The position numbers were made by a program, and so were the translations under genes. A DNA stretch of 64,000 nucleotides, taken from the NCBI GenBank assembly GCA_963736715.1, contig CAVTQA010000019.1:1-64000 (forward strand), given 5' to 3'. This DNA comes from AP-15 sp963736715 (GTDB lineage: Bacteria > Pseudomonadota > Alphaproteobacteria > ATCC43930 > CGMCC-115725). The notes under the pieces are model-generated. The model searched no databases. It saw nothing but the letters and a program-made list of their open reading frames with translations, and had not been told where the DNA came from. Positions 27,632 to 37,534 of this stretch are shown here, one piece after another (the stretch's first letter is position 1; each line of letters opens with the position of its first letter).

Positions 27632-28098
27632 ATGATCATCCTCAGCAAGCTCGCCGATTACGGCGTCATCGTCGCCACTCACCTCGCCGCTTACCCCGAC
27701 CGGCAGCTCACCGCCGGGACGGTGGCGACCGAGACCCGGCTGCCGCAGGCCACCGTCGCGAAGGTCCTGAAGGCGCTGGCGCATGCCGGCCTCGTCACGG
27801 CGGCGCGGGGCGCCGGCGGCGGATACCGCCTGGCGCGCATCGCGACATCGATTTCGGTAGCCGAGGTGGTGGCCGCGATCGACGGCGATATCGGGCTGAC
27901 CCAATGCTCGGTCCATGTCGACGAATGCGCGCGCACGACCTACTGCCCGACCCGGCCGCATTGGGCGGCGATCAATCGGGCGGTGGGGGAGGCGCTGTCG
28001 GCGGTTTCCCTCGATGCGATGCTGACCCCGGCGGCTTTCGCGCCTCGAATTTCTCCTTCGGCCAGTCCGTCACAACCCGACGAGCCCAGATATTCCGC

Positions 28099-28102
<4 letters not shown>
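27632..28102 (+). CDS. sufR: Rrf2-family Fe-S regulator of suf operon
   Basis: 156 residues. An N-terminal winged helix (ADYGVIVATHLAAYP, LTAGTVATETRLPQATVAKVLKAL, GAGGGYRLAR) is followed by three cysteines in CSVHVDECARTTYC, the cluster ligands of IscR-like proteins. It fits the proteobacterial SUF regulator group that senses Fe-S supply and controls sufBCDS. Its stop overlaps the sufB ATG (ATGA) and a palindrome lies just upstream. The C-terminal 35 residues are Pro/Ser-rich and probably disordered. The symbol is used in the proteobacterial sense, not for the cyanobacterial SufR. Confidence 0.85.
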
Positions 28103-29553
<1,451 letters not shown>

Positions 29554-29631
29554 GGCAGCCTGATCTGCTCCTGATAAAACAGGTGAAACAGGTCCGGCCG
29601 CTTGCCCGATGGTAGGACCCGAATAGTGGAA

Positions 29632-30385
29632 ATGATGCTGGAAATTAATAATCTCCATGCGCGGCTGGCTGATGGCCGCGAGATCCTGCGCGGAATCGAT
29701 CTCTCGGTGAATGCCGGCGAGGTGCACGCGATCATGGGCCCGAACGGCTCCGGCAAGAGCACGCTCGCTGCGGTGCTCGCCGGTCGCGAGGGGTACGAGG
29801 TCAGCCGAAGGCACGGTGACCTATCTCGGCCGCGACCTCCTCGCGATGGAGGCCGATGAGCGGGCGCGCGAAGGCTTGTTTCTCGCCTTCCAATACCCGG
29901 TCGAGATCCCGGGCGTGAACAACATGTATTTCCTGCGCACCGCGATCAACGCGCAGCACCGCCACCGCGGCGAGCCCGAGATCGATGCCGGTCAGTTTCT
30001 CAGGATCGTGCGCGCCAAGCTCAAGCTGCTGGACATCGGCGAGGATCTACTGCAGCGCGCCGTCAATGTCGGTTTTTCGGGCGGCGAGAAGAAGCGCAAC
30101 GAAGTCTTTCAAATGGCGATGCTCGAACCGCGTCTGGCCATTCTCGACGAGACCGACAGCGGTCTCGATATCGACGCACTGAAAATGGTGGCGCGCGGGG
30201 TCAATCAGCAGCGCGCGCCCGACCGTGCGATCGTGATGATCACCCACTACCAGCGCTTGCTCGACTATGTCGAGCCGGATCGGGTGCACGTGCTGCAAGG
30301 CGGCCGCATCGTCCAGTCGGGCGACAAGAGCCTCGCCCTGGAGCTGGAGCGGCGCGGCTATGGCGTCGTCGAAGACGCGGCGTGA
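29632..30385 (+). CDS. sufC: Fe-S assembly ATPase SufC, one frame slip
   Basis: About 250 residues when joined across a slip near 29808, where the frame moves from LAGREGYEV to AEGTVTYLGRDLL by one extra base. Walker A GPNGSGKST, ABC signature SGGEKKRNE and Walker B LAILDETDSGLD are all intact, as is the SufC-type QYPVEIPGV. ATG 29632 or the adjacent 29635 starts the gene; GTG 29626 is also possible. The conserved flanks of an essential gene argue for a sequencing indel rather than a pseudogene. Confidence 0.88.
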
Positions 30386-30404
30386 GGAAACGGGAGCAAC
30401 CCCG

Positions 30405-31731
30405 GTGAGCGCCGTCGTTGATTTCCCGGTCAAGCCCGAGACGCGGCCTTATCTCGAGACGTTCGGGCGCGCCCGCCACAAGGGTGATCCGGACTGGCTC
30501 GCGGGCTATCGCAACCGCAGCCTTGCCCGCTTCGCCGAGCTGGGGTTCCCGTCTCGGCGCAGCGAGGCTTGGCGTTATCTCGATTTGCACCGGCTCGAGC
30601 AACGGCCGATGCTGCCGGTCGGGAGTGGGCCCGCCGCCGTCACATCCGCCGTGTGCGCGCAGCTCACGGATATCGGGTTGGCCGAACCGGCATATAGGCT
30701 CGTGCTCGTCAATGGCAGATTTGCGCCGGAGCTGTCTCGGCTCGATCGACTTCCTTCGGGCGTGTGGCTCGGGCCGATGGCAGCGGCCATCGCCGATCGG
30801 CCGGATCTGGTACGGGCCGGGCTCGATGCGCAATCGCTGGACCGGCCGTTCGTATCGCTCAATGCAGCGTTTTTCGCCGACGGCTTTGTGCTCGATGTCC
30901 GCAGCCGGTGTCGTCCTCGAACGGCCGGTCGAGATCGTCCATCTGTCCGATGACAACACCGGCTGCTCGCTGCACACGCGCAGCCTCGTCGTCGCCGGTC
31001 GAGACAGCCGCGCCACACTCGTCGAGATCTATGCCGGCGTCGGCGATTACTGGCGCAACGATGTGGTCGAGCTGCGGCTCGGCGCCGCGTCCGAGCTCGT
31101 CCGGGTTACGCTGGTGGAAGAAGCTGCGGAAGCGCTGCATTTCGGCGAAACGCTCGCGACGCTCGATGCAGCCTCGCGGCTTTCCAGCTTTGTCCTATTG
31201 CTGGGCGGCCGGACGGTGCGGCACGAAATCACGGTGCGCAGCGAGGGCGAAAAGAGCCGCTGCGATCTCAACGGCGCCTTTCTGCTGTCGGGCCGGCAAG
31301 AGGCCAACATTCTGACGACGGTGGATCATATGGCGCCGGGCGGCGAGACGCGCGAAGTCTTCAAAGGGGTAGCCGCTGGGCGGGCCCACGGCGCCTTTCA
31401 GGGCCGCATCACCGTGCGCCCTGGCGCCCAGAAGGTCGACGCCCATCAGCTGAGCCGCAATCTGGTGCTCGGCCCGCGCGCGGCAATCGACACCAAGCCC
31501 GAGCTCGAAATCTATGCCGACGACGTCAAATGCAGCCATGGTGCCGCCGTCGGCGATCTCGACGAGGCGGCCCTTTTTTATCTGCGCGCCCGCGGCATCC
31601 CAAGTGACGAGGCGCGCCGAATGCTGATCGAAGCTTTCGCCCGGGAGGCGGTCGAGCTGGTCGAGCAGACCGCGCTCCGCGAGCACCTGCACGCGCGTCT
31701 CGTCCGGCGCCTGGCGACATTGGAGGAGTAG
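30405..31731 (+). CDS. sufD: Fe-S scaffold subunit SufD, one frame slip
   Basis: About 440 residues from GTG 30405. The frame slips near 30903, between AAFFADGFVLDV and AAGVVLERPVEIVHLSDDN, again by one base. The N-terminal helical region contains SRRSEAWRYLDLHRL; the beta-helix includes DHMAPGGETREVFKGVAAG and VDAHQLSRNLVLG, and DDVKCSHGAAVGDL carries the conserved His near the SufB-SufD interface. Start lies 20 bases after sufC, stop 3 bases before sufS. Confidence 0.87.
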
Positions 31732-31733
31732 GC

Positions 31734-33026
31734 ATGAGGCCGGCGAGTTTGAGAACGGTTTATCCCGGAACCCCCACCCTTCCCTCCCCCGCAAGCGGGG
31801 GAGGGTTAGGGTGGGGGTTTGACCCGCAGGAGATAAAGCGCGAGTTTCCGATCTTCGCGAGCAATCCCGGTCTCGTGTTTCTCGATTCCGGCGCCAGCGC
31901 TCAGAAACCCCGCTCGGTGATCGACCGGATCTCGAATTACTACAGCACCGATTATGCCAATGTGCATCGCGGGGTTTACCGACTGAGCGCTCGCTCGACC
32001 GAGTTGTTCGAGGAGGCTCGTGAGAAGATGCGGGCGTTCCTGAACGCCGCCGATCCGCGCGAGATCGTCTTCGTGCGCGGGGCGACCGAGGGCATCAACC
32101 TCGTCGCTCAGAGCTGGGGCGCAACCTTCCTCAAAGCCGGCGACGAGGTATTGATCAGCGAGCTCGAGCATCATTCGAATATCGTGCCCTGGCAATTGCT
32201 GCGCGACCGCATCGGCATCCGGCTCGTCGTGGCGCCGATCGATGCGACCGGAGGTTTGGATCTGGCCGCCTTCGAGGCGCTGTTGTCGCCGCGCACTCGC
32301 CTCGTCGCGATGACCCACCTTGCCAATGCCACCGGTGCGCTCGTTCCGATCGAGACGGTGACGCGTCTCGCCCACCGGCACGGCGCGAAGGTGCTCATCG
32401 ACGGCTGCCAGGCAGCGCCACGGCTCGAGGTCGATGTGCAGGCCCTGGACTGCGATTTCTATGTGTTTTCCGGACACAAGACCTATGGGCCGACCGGCAT
32501 CGGCGTGCTTTACGGCCGCTATGAGTTGCTCTCCGCGATGCCGCCCTGGCAAGGCGGTGGCGAGATGATCCTCAACGTCACCTTCGAGAAGAGCGAGTTT
32601 CAGGATCCGCCGCACCGGTTCGAGGCGGGCACGCCCGACATTTCGGGTGCGATCGGGCTCGGCACCGCGATCGACTTCATCGAGGAGCTCGGGCGCGACA
32701 ACATCCTCGAACATGAAGAGGCGCTGACCGGCTATGGCGTCGACCAGCTGTCGCGCATTCCGGATCTCCGCTTGGTCGAGGCCGGGCAGCGGCGGCTCGG
32801 CATTCTCTCTTTCGACCTCGAAGGCGTGCATCCGCACGACCTGGCCCAGGTACTCGATCAGCACCAGGTGGCGGTGCGCGCCGGTCATCACTGCGCCCAG
32901 CCGCTCGTCGAGAAGCTGGGGCTAGCGGCGACCACGCGCGCTTCGCTCGGGGTCTACAACGACGAGAGCGACATCGACAGATTGGCCGCCGCCCTTGAAG
33001 CGGCGCGGGAGATGTTCGCACGATGA
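31734..33026 (+). CDS. sufS: Cysteine desulfurase SufS with a palindromic repeat in its N-terminus
   Basis: 430 residues, class II cysteine desulfurase. Landmarks are FLDSGASAQKP, NVHRGVYRLSARST, the PLP lysine in FSGHKTYGPTG and the catalytic cysteine in RAGHHCAQPL. It moves sulfur from cysteine to SufU. Residues 12-29 (GTPTLPSPASGGGLGWGF) are encoded by a palindromic repeat that sits before the first family segment FDPQEIKREFPIF. No standard in-frame start lies after the repeat, so it must be translated unless a rare codon is used. ATG 31734 has GGAG upstream. ATGA overlap with sufU. Confidence 0.93.
   Translation: MRPASLRTVYPGTPTLPSPASGGGLGWGFDPQEIKREFPIFASNPGLVFLDSGASAQKPRSVIDRISNYYSTDYANVHRGVYRLSARSTELFEEAREKMRAFLNAADPREIVFVRGATEGINLVAQSWGATFLKAGDEVLISELEHHSNIVPWQLLRDRIGIRLVVAPIDATGGLDLAAFEALLSPRTRLVAMTHLANATGALVPIETVTRLAHRHGAKVLIDGCQAAPRLEVDVQALDCDFYVFSGHKTYGPTGIGVLYGRYELLSAMPPWQGGGEMILNVTFEKSEFQDPPHRFEAGTPDISGAIGLGTAIDFIEELGRDNILEHEEALTGYGVDQLSRIPDLRLVEAGQRRLGILSFDLEGVHPHDLAQVLDQHQVAVRAGHHCAQPLVEKLGLAATTRASLGVYNDESDIDRLAAALEAAREMFAR
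31769..31819. repeat. REP-like palindrome inside sufS
   Basis: A C-rich left arm and G-rich right arm pair over about 23 bp with a small 1x2 internal loop and a central GC-AA-GC turn. The core CCCCGCAAGCGGGG recurs in the larger palindrome at 36381-36495. The repeat is in frame and adds 18 residues to SufS. Such C/G palindromes are usual between genes, so insertion in an essential gene is notable. Confidence 0.75.
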
Positions 33027-33487
33027 TGGATCTGCGCGAGCTCTATCAGGACATCATCCTCGACCACGGTCGCCACCCGCGGAATTTCCGTGCGATCGAG
33101 CATCCGACGCATTTTGCGCAAGGCCACAACCCGTTGTGCGGCGACCGGGTGACGGTCTATCTGGCGCTCGACGGCGACCGCATCGCCGATGTCAGTTTCC
33201 AAGGGCGGGGCTGTGCAATCTCGACCGCGGCGGCCTCGCTGATGACCGAAGTGCTGAAGGGCAAGACCGTCGCCGAGGCGCGTGCTTTATTCGCGCAATT
33301 CCACGCGCGCGCGACCGGCGGCGAGCCGGGACCCGACCTGCCCGAGCCGTTGGCCGAGGAGATGGACCGGCTCGAGCCGCTGACCGGGGTCAAAGCTTAC
33401 CCGGCCCGCGTCAAATGCGCGACGTTGTCGTGGCACGCGCTCGAAGCGGCGCTGAAAAGCCCGGGTGCGAAGGTGAAGACGGAGTAG
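33023..33487 (+). CDS. sufU: SufU-type sulfur acceptor/scaffold
   Basis: 154 residues, U-type fold. Three conserved cysteines lie in NPLCGDRVTVYL, GRGCAISTAAASLM and VKCATLSWHAL, with the SufU-specific insertion between the second and third. In SufU a zinc-bound site takes persulfide from SufS and passes it to SufBC2D. The ATG overlaps the sufS stop, which fits their partnership. No separate sufE is seen. Confidence 0.92.
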   Translation: MMDLRELYQDIILDHGRHPRNFRAIEHPTHFAQGHNPLCGDRVTVYLALDGDRIADVSFQGRGCAISTAAASLMTEVLKGKTVAEARALFAQFHARATGGEPGPDLPEPLAEEMDRLEPLTGVKAYPARVKCATLSWHALEAALKSPGAKVKTE

Positions 33488-33493
33488 ATAAAG

Positions 33494-33880
33494 ATGGACC
33501 GCGATCCATTCGACTTCGATGCCAACCCACCCCCTGCGAGCGACGATGTCGAGCGCCCGGAAGGCGGCGAGGACGACCCGGCGCTGATGGGCCCGGTACT
33601 GGAGGCGCTGAAGACCGTTCGGGATCCGGAGATCCCGATGGACCTCGTAGAACTCGGTCTGATTTACGAGCTGATCGTCAAGAAAGGCGGCGTCGTCTAT
33701 GTCGAGATGACCCTGACGACACCGGCCTGTCCGGTCGCCGCCAGCATGCCGGGTGAGGTCGAAACAGCGATCCGATCCGTCCCCGGGGTCGACGACGTGC
33801 GCGTCAAACTCGTCTGGACCCCGCCCTGGGGGCCCGAGAAGATGAGCGAGGAGGCGCGGCTCGAACTCGGGATGCTCTAG
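33494..33880 (+). CDS. sufT: SufT/DUF59 Fe-S maturation protein
   Basis: 128 residues. After an acidic disordered N-terminus (about 30 residues) the MIP18/DUF59 domain reads LKTVRDPEIPMDLVELGLIYEL, then MTLTTPACPVAASMP with the conserved cysteine, and VKLVWTPPWGPEKMSEEARLELGM. SufT-like proteins help mature Fe-S proteins downstream of the scaffold. It follows sufU by 6 bases and ends the operon; a short inverted repeat (AAGGCT..AGCCTT) lies about 70 bases after its stop. Confidence 0.9.
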   Translation: MDRDPFDFDANPPPASDDVERPEGGEDDPALMGPVLEALKTVRDPEIPMDLVELGLIYELIVKKGGVVYVEMTLTTPACPVAASMPGEVETAIRSVPGVDDVRVKLVWTPPWGPEKMSEEARLELGML

Positions 33881-34056
33881 CCGCCCGAACTCGCGCCGCT
33901 ACCGGCCGCGGGCGGACCAAGCGTGCCGTTATGCCGAGGCAGCAAGGCTGAATTGCACCAGCCTTGCGCGGCAGAATAGCACGAACTTTGCGTCTCAGCC
34001 GGGTTAAGATGACTATAGAGGCGGCCACGGCGCGGATAAAAAGGAAAGGGGAAACG

Positions 34057-34968
34057 ATGGATCCGATCGTCGGCAGCGGCAAGTACACCTATAAAGTGCA
34101 CGAGGATTGGGCTCGCCCTCCCGAAAGTATCGAAGTGAGGGCGTGCGCTGTTTCCGTCAATTCCCAGGACCGGGTATACTGCTTCAACCGAAACGCCGAC
34201 CACCCGGTTGTCATTTTCGACCGGGACGGCAATTTTCTGTCGTCCTGGGGTGCGGGGATGTTCACCTTTCCCCACGCGATCCGCATAGACGAAAACGACT
34301 TCGTCTGGCTGTGCGACGAGCATCACGGCCAGTTCATGAAGTTCACGACCGATGGGCGGCTGCTGCAGACCATCGGCACAAAGGGCCAGCGCTCCGATAC
34401 CGGAGTGCCGGCAGACGATTTCAGTTCGTCGGCGTGGAAGAAAGTCACGCATGGCGGCGGGCCGTTCAATCTGCCGACCGATATCGCGTTTGCGCCGAGC
34501 GGCGAGATGTTCATGACGGACGGTTACGGCAATGCCCGTGTGCACAAATTCTCGGCCGACGGGAAATACCTTTTCTCCTGGGGTGAGCCGGGCGATGGGC
34601 CGGGGCAATTCAACCTGCCGCACGGCGTTTGGATCGACCGTCGCGGGCGCGTGCTGGTCGCCGATCGCGAAAATGATCGGGTGCAGGTGTTCGACCAGGA
34701 CAGCAAACTGCTGACGATCTGGCCCACCGAGCTGATCGGACCCGCGTTCTTCTATGTCGATGACGACGATATCGTCTACATCCCGGAGCACAACGGCGGC
34801 ATGATCAGCATCCTGACGCTCGACGGCGAGCGTCTGGCGCGCTGGGGGGACGGCCCGATCAACCGGTCGTGCCACGGCATATGGGTCGATTCACGCGGCG
34901 ACCTCTATGTCGTCCAACCGGGCGAATGGGGCCGGGTGCGCCGCGTGGTCAAATACGAGCGGCAGTAG
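34057..34968 (+). CDS. NHL-repeat beta-propeller protein
   Basis: 303 residues from ATG 34057, preceded by AGGAAAGGGG; an upstream in-frame start at 33964 is less likely. Repeating NHL units are visible: FTFPHAIRIDENDFVWLCDE, FNLPTDIAFAPSGEMFMTDGYGN, FNLPHGVWIDRRGRVLVADREND and SCHGIWVDSRGDLYV. This predicts a six-bladed propeller related to peptidylamidoglycolate-lyase-like or SMP-30-like proteins. No signal peptide is seen. The function is unknown; its neighbours do not explain it. Confidence 0.72.
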   Translation: MDPIVGSGKYTYKVHEDWARPPESIEVRACAVSVNSQDRVYCFNRNADHPVVIFDRDGNFLSSWGAGMFTFPHAIRIDENDFVWLCDEHHGQFMKFTTDGRLLQTIGTKGQRSDTGVPADDFSSSAWKKVTHGGGPFNLPTDIAFAPSGEMFMTDGYGNARVHKFSADGKYLFSWGEPGDGPGQFNLPHGVWIDRRGRVLVADRENDRVQVFDQDSKLLTIWPTELIGPAFFYVDDDDIVYIPEHNGGMISILTLDGERLARWGDGPINRSCHGIWVDSRGDLYVVQPGEWGRVRRVVKYERQ

Positions 34969-34995
34969 CAAAAGCATGCAATGAGGAAGCGCTCA

Positions 34996-35202
34996 ATGAT
35001 CGAAGAAGAAGACCTTGGTTTGACCTTCAGCGACGAGGATTTCGACCGCCGCTATTCCTCCGAAGGCGTGTCGGCAGCAGCCGGCCGGTCCCGGCCCGTC
35101 CCTCCGGCAACAAAACCTCCTGCGGCCCCGATCGGCCGCAGCCGAAACAGGTTCATGCGTACTCTTCTGCGCCGCCGCCTGGCCGCCTCCGGCCGCACCT
35201 GA
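34996..35202 (+). CDS. Small hypothetical protein
   Basis: 68 residues from ATG 34996, with GAGGAAG 6-7 bases upstream. The start is acidic (MIEEEDLGLTFSDEDFDRRY), the middle Pro/Ala-rich and the end strongly basic (RSRNRFMRTLLRRRL). It could be a short gene in operon with the NHL protein 28 bases upstream. I recognise no family and composition alone could produce such a frame. Confidence 0.35.
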   Translation: MIEEEDLGLTFSDEDFDRRYSSEGVSAAAGRSRPVPPATKPPAAPIGRSRNRFMRTLLRRRLAASGRT

Positions 35203-35224
35203 TCGGACGGTAGCATCGGCGCCA

Positions 35225-36352
35225 TTAGGCCTGGTTCTCGATTATTCTTTTTATCAGCCGGTTGACCTCGCCGGCTTTTTCCATGTGCGGCAGGTGTCCG
35301 GTTTGCTCGAGGATGTGAACCGGAAAGCGTGACGCGAGCGCTTCGGCGTGGGCGGCCGGGATGATGCGGTCTTCGCGTCCCCAGATGATTTGCACCGGCA
35401 GTTTTAATGCCGCGACGGCGTCGCCGAGGACGACGCGTTGGCGGCCCCCGGGAAACCATTCCTCGGCAAAAGCCGCCAACGCCTCCGGCACCCCGTCCAG
35501 CCTCTTGTAGCGCAACACATCCTCGATCATCGTGCGGCTGACGAGCGCTGGATCGTGGACCAGGAGGTTGAGTGCCGCGATCGCCTCGCGGCGGCGTGCG
35601 GCGCGCACAAAGCCATCGATGAAAGCCGCGTTGATCTCGGGCCCGAGCGAGGCCGACGCCAGCAAGGTCAGAGTGGCGACGCGCTCGGGCTGCCGCAAGG
35701 CGGCCGAAATGGCGATGCCGCCGCCCATCGAATGTCCGACGAGGTGCAGCCGTTCGATGCCGAGCGCGTTCAGTGCATCGGCAACGACGCCGGCCAAGCT
35801 CTCGGCATCGGAGCGGGCAAGCTGTTTTGTGGATCCGCCGTGGCCGGGCAAATCCAGGGCGATGACCCGCCTTCCTTCGGCCAGAGCGGGCTGAGTGAAC
35901 ATCCAGGTGTTGAGATCGGCGCCGAAGCCGTGCAGCAACAGGACCGGGACGCTGTCGCCCTCTCCGAGCGCGAGGTAGCGCAGTCGCAGGCCGGCTGCCT
36001 CCAATTCGCGCGGACTGGCAGTCTCGGCGTCCGCCGCCACATCGGCCGAGGGCTCGGGGATCGCAAACCCGGCGACAAAGGTGTCGATCTCGCCGTCCCC
36101 CACCTTCTCGGCAGCGACCACCGCGAGCAAGGCGCCGACCGGCAGGGTCGCACCTGCCGGCGCCACGATCCGCCGCAAGGTGCCCCCCGCCGGCGCTTCC
36201 AAGACATTGGTGATCTTGGTCGTCTCGATCTCGAGAAGTTCCTCGCCCTCGGCAAAGCTCTGCCCCTGCTGCTTGAGCCAGCCGACAACCTTACCTTCGG
36301 TCATCGTCAGGCCCCATTTCGGCATCGTGATCGCCGTAATTTCAGAACTCAT
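35225..36352 (-). CDS. acoC: Lipoyl-domain alpha/beta hydrolase, AcoC-type E2 component
   Basis: 375 residues. A biotinyl-lipoyl domain occupies residues 1-80, with Lys46 in ETTK as lipoylation site. It is joined by an Ala/Glu linker to an alpha/beta hydrolase of about 250 residues (VPVLLLHGFG, nucleophile elbow GHSMGGG near residue 205, late histidine in TGHLPHMEKA). No classical E2 acyltransferase catalytic domain is present. This layout matches AcoC of acetoin dehydrogenase complexes. It follows acoA and acoB, which supply E1. No E3 gene is seen in the window. Confidence 0.82.
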   Translation of the reverse strand: MSSEITAITMPKWGLTMTEGKVVGWLKQQGQSFAEGEELLEIETTKITNVLEAPAGGTLRRIVAPAGATLPVGALLAVVAAEKVGDGEIDTFVAGFAIPEPSADVAADAETASPRELEAAGLRLRYLALGEGDSVPVLLLHGFGADLNTWMFTQPALAEGRRVIALDLPGHGGSTKQLARSDAESLAGVVADALNALGIERLHLVGHSMGGGIAISAALRQPERVATLTLLASASLGPEINAAFIDGFVRAARRREAIAALNLLVHDPALVSRTMIEDVLRYKRLDGVPEALAAFAEEWFPGGRQRVVLGDAVAALKLPVQIIWGREDRIIPAAHAEALASRFPVHILEQTGHLPHMEKAGEVNRLIKRIIENQA

Positions 36353-36380
36353 TGCGCAGCAATCCTCGTTGCGGCGAGAA

Positions 36381-36495
36381 GCCCCTCACCCCGACCCTCT
36401 CCCCGCAAGCGGGGCGAGGGAGAAGATGGTGAAAGCACCTCGCCCCGCTTTGGCGGGGAGAGGGAGGGGCCCGCGTCAGCGGGAGGGTGAGGGGC
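36381..36495. repeat. Palindromic REP-like array between acoB and acoC
   Basis: A 115-base element bounded by an exact 11-bp inverted repeat (GCCCCTCACCC at 36381-36391 and its complement at 36485-36495). Inside are two further hairpins, one centred on CCCCGCAAGCGGGG near 36406 and one on CCCCGC-TTT-GGCGGGG near 36450. The first core is shared with the palindrome in sufS. The element fills most of the 157-base gap between acoB and acoC and could stabilise or attenuate the polycistronic mRNA. Confidence 0.7.
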
Positions 36496-36509
36496 AGCCA
36501 GCCAGCCTG

Positions 36510-37523
36510 TCACCGGCTGTACCCGTGAACTTCGCGTACCGCGTCGGCGATCCGCTCCGGGCTCGGGATATAGAGCTTTTCCAGGGACGGTGCGAAAGGG
36601 ACCGGAGTGTGCGGTGCGGTCACGCGCTTCACGGGGGCCTTCAGCGACGCGAACGCCTTGTCAGCGACCAGCGCCGCAATGTCGGCCGCCATGCTGCAGC
36701 GGGGGGACGCCTCGTCGACGACCACGAGCCGCCCCGTCCGCTCGACACTCTCGATGATCGTGTCCTCGTCGAGCGGCGAGGTTGTGCGGGGATCGATCAG
36801 CTCGCACTCGATCCCCTCCTTCGCGAGCGTGTCGATCGCCTCGCCGGCATAATGCACCATGCGGGCGAGCGCGACGACCGTGACATCGTCGCCGTCGCGG
36901 ACGATGTTCGCTTCGCCAAACGGGATCGTATACGGCTCGTCGGGAACCTCGGTGCGCAAATCGTACATCAGCTTGTGTTCGCAGAAGATCACTGGGTCGT
37001 CGTCGCGGATCGCCTGGATCAACAGACCCTTGGCGTCATAGGCATTGGACGGTACGACGCATTTGAGCCCCGGCACCGAAGTGAAGATGTGGTAGAGGCT
37101 TTGCGAGTGCTGGGCGGCGGCGCTGCGGCCGGCGCCGATCATCGTGCGGATCACGAGAGGCGTTTTCGCCTTGCCGCCGAACATGTAGCGGAACTTGGCC
37201 GCCTGATTGAGGATCTGATCGAAACAGACGCCGAGAAAATCGCAGAACATCAGCTCGGCGACCGGGCGCAACCCGGTGACCGCGGCGCCGGCGGCGGCGC
37301 CCATAATCGCCGACTCGGTGATCGGAGTGTCGATGACCCGGCTCTCGCCGAACTCCCCGAACAGCCCCTTCGTCACGCCGAGCACCCCGCCATAGGCATC
37401 GCGCTGCCCCTGCGAGCCGGCGCCCCCCGCGACGTCCTCGCCGATCACGACGACACGCGGGTCGCGGCGCATTTCTTGGGCGAGCGCTTCGTTGAGCGCC
37501 TGGCGGATCGATTTCAGCGGCAT
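36510..37523 (-). CDS. acoB: Acetoin/pyruvate dehydrogenase E1 beta subunit
   Basis: 337 residues of the transketolase-pyrimidine plus transketolase-C fold: ALAQEMRRDPRVVVIGEDV at the N-terminus, FGESRVIDTPITESAIMGAAAGAA, AKFRYMFGGKAKTPLVIRT and LIDPRTTSPLDEDTI. It pairs with the alpha subunit encoded 11 bases upstream to form the thiamine-diphosphate-dependent E1 that decarboxylates a 2-oxo acid or splits acetoin and transfers the acyl unit to the lipoyl arm of AcoC. Acetoin as substrate is inferred from the AcoC-type partner. Confidence 0.88.
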   Translation of the reverse strand: MPLKSIRQALNEALAQEMRRDPRVVVIGEDVAGGAGSQGQRDAYGGVLGVTKGLFGEFGESRVIDTPITESAIMGAAAGAAVTGLRPVAELMFCDFLGVCFDQILNQAAKFRYMFGGKAKTPLVIRTMIGAGRSAAAQHSQSLYHIFTSVPGLKCVVPSNAYDAKGLLIQAIRDDDPVIFCEHKLMYDLRTEVPDEPYTIPFGEANIVRDGDDVTVVALARMVHYAGEAIDTLAKEGIECELIDPRTTSPLDEDTIIESVERTGRLVVVDEASPRCSMAADIAALVADKAFASLKAPVKRVTAPHTPVPFAPSLEKLYIPSPERIADAVREVHGYSR

Positions 37524-37534
37524 CGCGCGCTCCC

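Noticed and set aside
29808..30903. Programmed frameshifting in sufC and sufD
   Set aside because: No common slippery heptamer or downstream structure at the two sites, and similar slips occur in unrelated genes, so indels in the sequence are more likely.
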